NCBI GenBank assembly: GCA_964615375.1
Contig: CAZTOW010000043.1
Span: 1-64,000, forward strand
DNA: 64,000 bases
DNA from: CAZKWG01 sp964615375
Lineage (GTDB): Bacteria > Myxococcota_A > UBA796 > CAZKWG01
Direction of reading: 5' to 3'
Made by a program: the position numbers and the translations under genes. The notes under the pieces are model-generated. The model saw nothing but the letters and a program-made list of their open reading frames with translations, did no database searches and was not told the DNA's origin. Positions 15,591 to 24,725 of this stretch are shown here, in pieces; positions within the stretch are counted from its first letter, which is position 1, and the number at the start of each line of letters is the position of its first letter.

Positions 15591-17779
15591 GGTGTCCATC
15601 CAAACGAGAGGGTGAGCTCAGGCGTGGTCCGCAACAGCTCCGACTCGCGCGCGAGCAGGAGGTCAGGGCTCAGCGAGATCGAGAAGGCGCCGAGGAGGAG
15701 CGAGCCGCGCAGACCGACGGTCAGGGCGGGGCTGCGCTCCCAGTCCATGTGAGGTGGGTAGTAGCTCTGCTCCGAGGGAGGGTCTCGCAACACCAACCCT
15801 GCGCCCAGGGGGGCAGCCAGCGAGAACGTAGGCGCAGACCTCCCTTCCTCGGATACCCGCCGCATAAGGTAGATCTGGGGGCCCAGCTCTAACAGCGCGA
15901 CCAGGACCGGGAAGGTGCCTACGCTGAACAGCCCCTCTTCGCTGGTCTGCTCCAGGCCGAGGGTGCCGATCCGTCCCCAGCGGCTGTAGCGGGCCTGCGC
16001 CCCAAGTGTGAGCCCAATCAGGTGCTTCGACGACGGATAGTAGCTGAACGCCAGCCCTGGAGCCCCCTGCGGGACCACCGCGTCGGCGCCGAGGTTCTGG
16101 ACCACGGTGAGGGTAGTGCTCAGCTCGACCTGGCGCGCGTCCTGAAAGGGTCTGGGTTGCGTCCGGAGCTGGGTCGTGGGGCCGAAGCTCAGCCAGGTGC
16201 GCGACGCCATAGCCTCGTCGTCCGGCCCGCGCGCCGGCCGGGGATACTCCGCGCGGTGTAGATAGAGACCTTTCTGGGCGGGGTCCGCGAGGGGGTGCTC
16301 GGGGACTGGAGAAGATCGCCATCGCTGATCACCTACCGGTCGCTCCCACCAGTACCGGAGAGGCGGCCCCAGGCCGAGTTTTTTGGCGGACGCTGCTGGG
16401 GACTCCCGTGGAAGGTCCCCATAGGTCAGGCGCGGGAGCGCGCGGACGAAGCGCTGGTCTCTGGATTCACTATAGCGTGCGGTCTCTTTCACCGCGCCAG
16501 GGCGACCATCCAGGGGCCACCAGGCGAGTTCCACCGGTGTCTGGGGCACCGTGGTGCCGCCGGTCGCACTGACAGAGTCAGGCAGAGCTTCAGCACAGGT
16601 CGCGCCCTGGCTCGAACCCGCGTGATACCAACACGCCAGGAGATCGCGAGCGTGCCGGAAGGCCTCGATCACGTTCAGCTCCAGTTTGGTCTCCTCCACG
16701 ACACGGACCAGCGCTGCGGTGAACAGGGTGCGCGGGCGATCCTCGCGCTTCGCAACGTCGTACTCAACTGGGTTCATCGTCTCCAACTGGAACGCACTCT
16801 TGTCTCGGTCGGCCGACGACAAGAACAGCGCGGGCCCGTACATGCCGCTGTACTCCAGGGAGCCTTCTTCGCCCTGGCGGGACTGCAGGGGCGACCAGAC
16901 TGAACAAAGGACAGGATCCGCGATGTCCCGGTAGTGATCCGTCGGTATAGGGGACGACGCCGCGAGCGCACCCTTCTCCACCCGACAGGTGTCCAAGATG
17001 AACGTGACGCTCGCGAAGCGCCCCTTGGCGAAGAGGGGCTCGTTCACGCCTGGACACTGGCGGCGTGCCTGCCCCTGGTTGCTGCTGGCCCCGGCGTGCG
17101 CTCCTCCGTAGGCGTGAAACATGATGTAGTCGCGCAAGGCCCCAAACTGAATGGGGTGCTGACGCATCGATGGTGTGGTGGAGGCCCTGAAGTCCCTACG
17201 TGAGATCTTCACATCTGCGCCTACGTCCTCGGTGAGGTAGAGGAGCTGCTCGATCGACACATCATTCGATGGATCCGAGCTCAGCCGCGGGACCTCCTCC
17301 GCAGAGCCGTGTCCCACGAAGTAGAAGATGAAGTGATCGTTGGTGTCCGCGCGCTGCAGCGCGTAGTCCAGGCAGGTGTAAAAGGTCTCGGCGTCCACCA
17401 CTCCGCGTCGGGACATGTCTGGAGCCCCCGCTTTGCCGGTCGGAACCCCCGGTGTCACGATGATGGTGGGCTTCTCGTCGCCCAGACTCACCGACCCGCG
17501 CGCCCGCGCCTCGAGCGCCCCGGCCAGGCCCTCCTGGTCCCAGTACCAGGTCTCATTGGGATCGACCCGTCGATCTCGCCCCTCAAGGAGGTAGGAGACT
17601 CCCACGATGTACCAGACGGTCTTGGACGGCTCATCCTCGGGCCTGCTCGCGCGACCCTCGATCGACCCGACGACCCGCTCCGAGCATCGTGGTGGCAACG
17701 CCGGGACTCCAGCGCTCACCGTCGTGGCGCGCGCGGTGGCCAGGAGCAAGGTCCACAAGGTGAGTAGGAAGCCGATCAT
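15587..17779 (-). CDS. secreted caspase-like (C14) protease fused to a probable outer-membrane beta-barrel
   Basis: A 730-residue protein with a signal peptide (MIGFLLTLWTLLLATARA). Residues about 55-400 form a caspase/metacaspase-type domain. HFIFYFVGHGSAEE carries the catalytic His (about 157), and SVTFILDTCRVEKG carries the catalytic Cys (about 265) after the usual hydrophobic strand. A linker rich in Trp and Pro follows. The last 200 residues alternate polar and hydrophobic positions with Tyr/Gly strands (LAFSYYPSSKHLIGLTLGAQARYSR is one such stretch in part) and end LTLSFGWTP, like an outer-membrane barrel. Export of a caspase domain is unusual, since most prokaryotic caspases are cytoplasmic. 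The ATG overlaps the stop of the upstream gene (ATGA). Confidence 0.75.
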   Translation of the reverse strand: MIGFLLTLWTLLLATARATTVSAGVPALPPRCSERVVGSIEGRASRPEDEPSKTVWYIVGVSYLLEGRDRRVDPNETWYWDQEGLAGALEARARGSVSLGDEKPTIIVTPGVPTGKAGAPDMSRRGVVDAETFYTCLDYALQRADTNDHFIFYFVGHGSAEEVPRLSSDPSNDVSIEQLLYLTEDVGADVKISRRDFRASTTPSMRQHPIQFGALRDYIMFHAYGGAHAGASSNQGQARRQCPGVNEPLFAKGRFASVTFILDTCRVEKGALAASSPIPTDHYRDIADPVLCSVWSPLQSRQGEEGSLEYSGMYGPALFLSSADRDKSAFQLETMNPVEYDVAKREDRPRTLFTAALVRVVEETKLELNVIEAFRHARDLLACWYHAGSSQGATCAEALPDSVSATGGTTVPQTPVELAWWPLDGRPGAVKETARYSESRDQRFVRALPRLTYGDLPRESPAASAKKLGLGPPLRYWWERPVGDQRWRSSPVPEHPLADPAQKGLYLHRAEYPRPARGPDDEAMASRTWLSFGPTTQLRTQPRPFQDARQVELSTTLTVVQNLGADAVVPQGAPGLAFSYYPSSKHLIGLTLGAQARYSRWGRIGTLGLEQTSEEGLFSVGTFPVLVALLELGPQIYLMRRVSEEGRSAPTFSLAAPLGAGLVLRDPPSEQSYYPPHMDWERSPALTVGLRGSLLLGAFSISLSPDLLLARESELLRTTPELTLSFGWTP

Positions 17780-18684
17780 GGGGTGGACAGCCTGTGGGCC
17801 GGGATGGTGAGACAGCGAGCGAACAGGTCTGCGCCGGTCCACAGCTCGCAGTCGGCGAAGTTGACCGAGCCGCAGGCGTCGCCGGAGATCGCGGGCGCGT
17901 AGCGCCACCCCGCGTACACGGTGGTCGGAACCGTCCAGGGTCCGAGTGCGCTGTCTGCAGGCAGAGGCAGCGGGTCCCGCGCCCGGCCCTCCGCGTCAAA
18001 CACGCAAACTGCACCTCCAGGAAGGAGGTTTTGAACGATGAAGTGGGCCGCAGCGGAGGTCTCGTCGGGGGCAGGGGCGCTGTCCAGGCGCAGGCTACCC
18101 TCAGGGGGCCCTGCAGCCGCAGCCGCCTCACCGGGGGCACCAGGGCCGAGCGTCTTCATCCCGCTAGTTGCGCCGCCGGATGGACGCCGCTCCGATGGGT
18201 CGTGTGAATCCCGCCTGAAGAGGAGGACCCCGACCATCCCGAGGATGAAGACCATCAGCAGGACGAGCAGGTACATCGGCGTGTGCTCGGAGCCTCCCGC
18301 GAACCCGAGTGCCGCCGGACGAGGGGGGGGGGATCGCGCGGGACACCGATCGAGCTCCTTCAGACCTGCCAGCGCGTGAAGCAGCTCGCTCAGGCGCTCA
18401 ACGTCCGGGAGCCTCTTGGGGAATCTTTCTGCCAGCGTGTCTAGCAGCGAGAGATCGTGCGTCCGGCAGATGTAGTCCACGAACGCGCCCGCGATCATGG
18501 AGACCGGGCCGACGACGCCAGGCAGCTGAGCCGCGATGTCTCTGCCGGAGGCCAGCGCGAGTTCATGGAGCAGGTGTCCTGTGTCGGCGAACGAGATCAG
18601 GAGCTGGATCGCCTCCTCACGGGTCCCCGGTGGCGGAGGCGGGGGTTTCTGGCGAGGAGCGGTCCAGGCAGGCGAGCGGGACAT
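17776..18684 (-). CDS. membrane protein with N-terminal effector-associated (death-like) domain
   Basis: A 302-residue protein and the first gene of the operon. Residues about 22-95 form a compact helical bundle (TREEAIQLLISFADTGHLL, HELALASGRDIAAQLPG, GAFVDYICRTHDL, LDTLAERFPKRLPDVERL). The order 'hydrophobic helix, LP, helix with a central aromatic, LL..L.ERFP' resembles the EAD1-type effector-associated domains that recruit caspase or trypsin effectors in bacterial conflict systems. A single transmembrane helix (about 137-156, MYLLVLLMVFILGMVGVLLF) separates it from a periplasmic C-terminal part with four Cys (VCVFD, GDACGS, ADCEL, FARCLT). The start at 18684 has AGAGG seven bases upstream. 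It probably senses or anchors on the cytoplasmic side while the caspase works outside. Confidence 0.65.
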   Translation of the reverse strand: MSRSPAWTAPRQKPPPPPPGTREEAIQLLISFADTGHLLHELALASGRDIAAQLPGVVGPVSMIAGAFVDYICRTHDLSLLDTLAERFPKRLPDVERLSELLHALAGLKELDRCPARSPPPRPAALGFAGGSEHTPMYLLVLLMVFILGMVGVLLFRRDSHDPSERRPSGGATSGMKTLGPGAPGEAAAAAGPPEGSLRLDSAPAPDETSAAAHFIVQNLLPGGAVCVFDAEGRARDPLPLPADSALGPWTVPTTVYAGWRYAPAISGDACGSVNFADCELWTGADLFARCLTIPAHRLSTP

Positions 18685-18882
18685 GGGCGACCTCTGGGCG
18701 AGCGTCTTGCATCTTGATGTGCGCAAGCGAAGGCATCTGGCGGCAGGATAGAATAATTTTCTTGATCTCCATGGTCCAGAGCTGGTACCGAGCCCAAATT
18801 GTTCCCCGGGGAACGATTCGGGCTTGCGCAGCTGAGAATGCCCAGAGTATATTTTATTACATCATGCGGTAGGGAGCCCAGG
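18685..18882. promoter_or_regulatory. divergent promoter region between the operon and the Lon-like gene
   Basis: These 198 bases separate the two start codons and are AT-rich compared with their surroundings (for example around 18748-18763 and 18846-18860). TATATT at 18848-18853 with TTGCGC at 18824-18829 is a possible promoter for the plus-strand gene. TTCTAT on the minus strand (18748-18753) is a possible -10 for the operon. The -35 assignments are weak. The 34-bp palindrome at 18791-18824 sits between both and could control both directions. Confidence 0.5.
18791..18824. promoter_or_regulatory. 34-bp near-perfect palindrome, candidate operator
   Basis: Two 17-base half-sites meet between 18807 and 18808. 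The central 14 bases (gttccccggggaac) are perfectly symmetrical, and the outer parts (agcccaaatt / gattcgggct) differ from symmetry at only two positions. It lies about 107 bases from the operon start codon and about 59 bases before the Lon-like gene start, touching the possible -35 of the latter. Such a site normally binds a homodimeric or tetrameric repressor. The regulator is not identified; the island's XRE protein (43164-43748) is one candidate. Confidence 0.65.
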
Positions 18883-20652
18883 ATGATGAGTCACTCGCAG
18901 GTGTCTGAAGCTGATCGTCTCCGGGCTCAGGAGATGGTCGGGCGTGGCCACATCGGCCGGTGGGCCGCGCTGGTCCTTGAAGTAGCCCTCGACCTGGGCA
19001 CTGAAGCCGCCGAGCAGCTTGTACAAGATGCGATGAGCAAGGGTTTACCTAAGTTTGCGGCGTGTTATCCACCTCAACGAGCGCTGCACGGGCTTCGCCA
19101 GTTGCTCAGGCCGAGCCGGCATCCATCTGTCATGGCGCTGCTGCGGGTTCTCGATGAGCGCGCGGGTGACCGCAAAGCGGACGTGCCGTGGGCGAGCATT
19201 GCCTTCGCCGTCTCCTGCGAGCACGGGAGGACCGGGAGCGTGGGCGCCATCAGGCTCGCCGAAGTAACGGTTCAACCGTCGCACCAGCCGCGCGAGGACA
19301 AGCTCAGGCTTGACATCCCGGGGTCCGACTACCACAAGTGCCGGAACGCTCTACGGTGGATCACTGATGAGATATCGACCTTCGAGGGACGCTGTGGCCT
19401 TTCGAAGGCGCTGCTCGGCCACCTCAGCCTCCAGGTCCAGGGCCCGCCGGCGTCGGAGGTGGATGGCGTGAGCTTCGGCGGGGCCGTCTGGGTGCTCTTG
19501 ATGAGCTGGCGGCTCGCCCTCGCGGAGCTCCTTGCCTCGGGTCGAACCGGGGTGCCGAACGTAAAGTCGTGGCTTCCGAGTGATGAATTCTTCTTCAGCC
19601 TGGGCGCCGAAACGACGGGCGGTCTCGGTGTCGTGGGTGCGACCGATCTGAAGGCGAAGATCGATGGTCTCACGGCCGACCTTTGCCACGCCTTCGCGCT
19701 CATCGTCGACGCAGATCAGGATCTGAGGGAGATCGACGCGTCGGTTACGCGCCACCGAGCGGAAGACCTGCCCGAAGGCTGGACGCCGTCTTCGGGTGGC
19801 GGGTCTGGCGCTCACCTGGTCCGTGTCAACGGCACGGAGGGCGTCATCACTCTGATGTGCAAGCTGAACCCGCGCTGGCGCGGGTTCTTCGCGAGGCTCC
19901 AGCTCGGCTCTTCGCCCGTCGAGGCCACGGCGTCAGCGGCGCCCCTGCTCACTCCGCCGACGCTGCCCTCTGGCGAGAGCCTGGGTAAAGCGCCGGCGCG
20001 GGCGGCGCGTGCACCGACTCCGCCACATCCGCCGCCTGTGCCGCTCGCCCGAGGGTCTGGCTCACCGCCAGGACGAGCTGAGTGGCTCCGCAGAAGCGTC
20101 TCGATTCCCACGCTCCTCCTAATGGTGGGAGTCGCCTTCGCGGCTGGGGTCGAGGCAGACTTCGACCCGGCCCCCGATCAAGACGCTGGGGCTGGGGACG
20201 CCCCCCCTAGGGGATGCCAGGAAGTCGTGGCAGACCGCGACCCAGCCACCGATCCAACGCCCGATGCGCGGCTCGCCTTGGTTCTGGATGTAAAGCCCCA
20301 GTCGAGCTCCAACAAGGAGGTCAGCGGGAGGTCAGAGGAAGTCATCGCGCAAGCGGGCACCCAGGATCAGGTGGGCACGAGCGCCTCGGCGCCGTCCCAG
20401 GGGGCCTCAGCGGTCGACAAGCGCAAGGTGAGTAGTAAGGAGCCAGCTCAGAAGCCCCAGCCCAAGTCCAAGCCAAAGCCACGCTCAGGCGGAGTACCGC
20501 AGCTTAAAACCCCAGACCGGCCAGATGGGACGCCGCCGAGCCAGTTCCAGTGCCGTCCCGCTGCAGCCGCAGCGAACTCCAAGAACGCCCAGCCAGACCC
20601 TCCCCCACCGGTCGCCGGCGCGCCCGGCTCCAACGCCCAGGCCGACTGCTGA
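18883..20652 (+). CDS. membrane-anchored Lon-like (S16 fold) protein
   Basis: A 589-residue protein. The first 95 residues are helical and may be another adaptor domain. Residues about 100-270 resemble the Lon proteolytic domain: ASIAFAVSCEHGRTGSVGAI, VDGVSFGGAVWVLL (Ser197 in the place of the Lon catalytic Ser) and GGLGVVGATDLKAKIDGL (Lys257 aligning with the catalytic Lys of GGLKEKLLAA). The Ser-Lys distance is longer than in Lon, so there is an insertion, or the domain is inactive. A Pro-rich linker, a transmembrane helix (about 407-423) and a low-complexity Lys/Pro/Ser periplasmic tail follow. AGGGAG precedes the ATG at 18883. It is divergent from the caspase operon and shares its control region, so it is probably a partner. 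Confidence 0.55.
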   Translation: MMSHSQVSEADRLRAQEMVGRGHIGRWAALVLEVALDLGTEAAEQLVQDAMSKGLPKFAACYPPQRALHGLRQLLRPSRHPSVMALLRVLDERAGDRKADVPWASIAFAVSCEHGRTGSVGAIRLAEVTVQPSHQPREDKLRLDIPGSDYHKCRNALRWITDEISTFEGRCGLSKALLGHLSLQVQGPPASEVDGVSFGGAVWVLLMSWRLALAELLASGRTGVPNVKSWLPSDEFFFSLGAETTGGLGVVGATDLKAKIDGLTADLCHAFALIVDADQDLREIDASVTRHRAEDLPEGWTPSSGGGSGAHLVRVNGTEGVITLMCKLNPRWRGFFARLQLGSSPVEATASAAPLLTPPTLPSGESLGKAPARAARAPTPPHPPPVPLARGSGSPPGRAEWLRRSVSIPTLLLMVGVAFAAGVEADFDPAPDQDAGAGDAPPRGCQEVVADRDPATDPTPDARLALVLDVKPQSSSNKEVSGRSEEVIAQAGTQDQVGTSASAPSQGASAVDKRKVSSKEPAQKPQPKSKPKPRSGGVPQLKTPDRPDGTPPSQFQCRPAAAAANSKNAQPDPPPPVAGAPGSNAQADC

Positions 20653-20658
20653 CACCGA

Positions 20659-23402
20659 TCACCCAAACAACCCAACCTGCCGCCCCATCTCCGGCGCAAA
20701 CATACTGAACAGACGCACCAACACCTCCGCGTCCAGCGCCGCGTACCCGAGCTGCCGCGCGCTAAGCGGCCGGCGGCTCCAGTCGCTGGTCTGCTCGCTC
20801 TTGTCCATCTCCACGCCCAGCTCGCGCAGGCACACCTCCTTGAGGTTGTGGCGCGGGTGTTGGCGGCGGAGCTGCCGGCTGGCGGTCAGCGTGTCGAAGA
20901 CGTTCTCGATGGCGACGCCGTAGCGGCCGAGCACGCGGCGCTCGAAGGGGGCGTTGTGGATGATCTTGACGACGCCAGGGTCACCCAGGAGGCGCGCCAG
21001 CGGGGAGAGATCCTCGATCGCGAAGGGATCGACCAGGGCCACGAGGTGGGCGCTGGCGATCTGCACGAGGCAGAGGGCCTGATCGACCAGCGTGGTCTCG
21101 ATGTCGAGACCGATCTGGTCAGCGAGCGCCAGCTCGGTGCAGACCGCCGCAAGCGCGTCGGCGTCGGCGATCCAGCGCACCTCGACCTCGGGCCGCCCCG
21201 GCACGCTGAGCCCGCCCGACGCCGGCGCGCCCACCTCGGGAGCCAGGGCCTCCACCACCGGCGCAGGGGCCTCGACCGGCGCCTTTGGCCGAACGAGCGC
21301 GACCTCGGCGACGCCCCCCGCGTCGAGCCAACGCCATGCGCCTGCGATGTCCAGCAACGCCTCGGCCAGCACCTCACGCTCCACCCAGGGTGGCATCAGG
21401 GGCTGAAACTTCGACAACCGATAGCTGGGCAGGCCCTCGGCCACCTCACGCCACAGGCGCTCGTCCTCCCAGAGCTCGCGCTCGCCGAGCCGGGCGCGGG
21501 CCGCCACAAGCTGGTCCCGCGTCCAGCCCCGGATCTTCAGGCAGAAATTGTCCGGGATGATCTTCGCGTCCGGGCCCGAGGCCAGCAGGGCGTGACGGAG
21601 CGTGAGGTTCACCCGCCCCCCGGCGAAGGTCCACCAGCGCAGCTCATCCCCGTCCTGCTCCACGCCGCCGCGCCGCAGGAGATCCGCCATGCTCGCCCGC
21701 AGCTCGGTGAGCGCCCGCGCGGCGTTCGGATGCAGCCAGGAGATCTCCGCCTCCTCCAGGAGCAGCGCGCCCATCCGCTGGCACAGCTCCATCTCCAGGA
21801 ATTGCGGCGTGATCCCTCCCCAGGAAGGGCGGCGGCCCGTCGCGGCGGCCTGAACCTGGACCACCCGCGGCCCGTGCAGGATCCGGGTCGGCGTCCAGGG
21901 CCGCCCACCCAACAGAAAGCAGCTCCCGTCCTCTACGAGCCGGTCCACGAAGGCCTGCGAGAGCGTGCCGAGCGGGTTGCCGTCTGGGCCGAGCACCGCG
22001 TAGGACTCGGGCGTGGAGAAGACCGCGTAGAGCTCGGCGAAGTGCCGACGTCCGTAGCGGCGCTCGGCCTTCTCGCCGAGCAGCAGGCGGCCCGAGGCGC
22101 GCCGCAGGCTGCCGTCGCGTATCATCCAGGCGATCAGGCGATCGAATTCTGGTCGGTGGATCCCGCTGAAGTCGGGGACCCGGCTCAGGTGCGCCCAGGC
22201 GTCGTCGTCGGGCACGCCCGCCCGCTCCAGGCTCAAGGCCAGGAGCTGGTGGAGGAGCACGGCCCAGCGGCGCCGGTGCAGACGAACCGACTCGACCCGG
22301 CCCTCGCGCGCCAGCGAGACCAGCGCCGCGGCCTGCAGCACGGTCCAGGGCGAGCCGCAGAGGAAGGCCATGTTCGCGGTCTGGCCCTCGCGCCGGCCCG
22401 TGCGGCCCATCCGCTGGAGGAAGGAGGCGACCGTGTCCGGCGCGTCCACCTGCAGCACGCGGTCCAGATCGCCCACGTCGATGCCCAGCTCCAGCGTGGA
22501 CGTGCTGACCACGCACGCGGCGCCGGCTGCCCGAAACCGCCCCTCGGTCTCGGCGCGCTCGTCCGCCGACAGCGCGCTGTGGTGGACCGAGACGTGCCCC
22601 CCGGCGCGCCGGACCTGGGCCGCCAGTCCCTCCGCGCCCGCCCGGCTCTGGCAGAAGAGCAGGACCTTCTTGCCCTCCGCCATCTTCGCCGCGTCCTGGG
22701 CCAGCGCGCCCGGCTCAGGTTGGTAGACCCCGAGGAGCTGGCGCCGCCGCGGCGCGGGCTCGATCGCGACCAGGCGCCGCGGGCGTCGGCTGGTGCCAGA
22801 GAGCCAGCCCAGGATGGCGTCGGGGTCACCGACCGTCGCCGAGAGCCCCACACGCTGGAGATCGCCTGGACAGAGCGCCGCCAGCCGCTCGATCACGCTG
22901 ATCAGGTGCGCCCCGCGGTCCTGACCGGCCAGCGCGTGGACCTCGTCCACGATCACCGCGCGCAGGCCCGCGAAGATGGTGGCGGGATCGCGGCGTTCGG
23001 AGAGGAAGAAGCCCTCCAGCGACTCGGGCGTGGTCAGCAGCAGATCGGCCGGCTCGGCCAGGAAGCGCCGCCGCTCGCCCGCCGACGTGTCGCCGTGCCA
23101 GACGGCGGCGCGCAGCCCGACCATCTCCGCGTACTGCCCGAGCCGCTCGGCCTGGTTGTTCAGCAGGGCCTTGAGCGGCGCCACGTACACCGCGCCCACC
23201 CCCGGCGCCGGATCCTCCAGGAGCGTCGAAAGCACCGGAAAGATCGCCGCCTCCGTCTTGCCCCCGGCCGTGGGCGCCAGCACCACCGCGTTCAGCCCGT
23301 CCAGGATGACCTCCGCCGCCACGTCCTGCACGGGCCGCAGGCGGGACCATCCCAGCCGGTGTACCACGGCCTCCTGCATGCGCGGGTGCAGGCGGGCGAA
23401 GC

Positions 23403-23406
<4 letters not shown>
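20659..23406 (-). CDS. brxHI: BREX helicase BrxHI with C-terminal DEDD 3'-5' exonuclease domain
   Basis: A 915-residue protein. Residues 1-720 are an Lhr-like superfamily-2 helicase: APTAGGKTEAA (Walker A), AVIVDEVHALAGQ (DEVH box), VGLSATVGDP (motif III), and QRMGRTGRREG (motif VI). After an Ala/Pro/Glu linker, residues about 745-915 are an RNase D/WRN-type exonuclease. GLDIETTL supplies the first Asp and Glu, KIIHNAPFERRVL and FDTLTASRQL the middle acids, and QLGYAALDAEVLVRLF the Tyr-Asp of motif III. In BREX type 6, the last gene encodes BrxHI; an attached exonuclease is not part of the version I know. The ATG overlaps the brxD stop by 4 bases. It ends 6 bases from the convergent Lon-like gene. 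Confidence 0.85.

Positions 23407-24721
<1,315 letters not shown>

Positions 24722-24725
<4 letters not shown>

Noticed and set aside
4241..20652. Prophage or conjugative module
   Set aside because: No capsid, terminase, tail, relaxase or type IV secretion genes are recognised; the operon encodes envelope and enzyme proteins.
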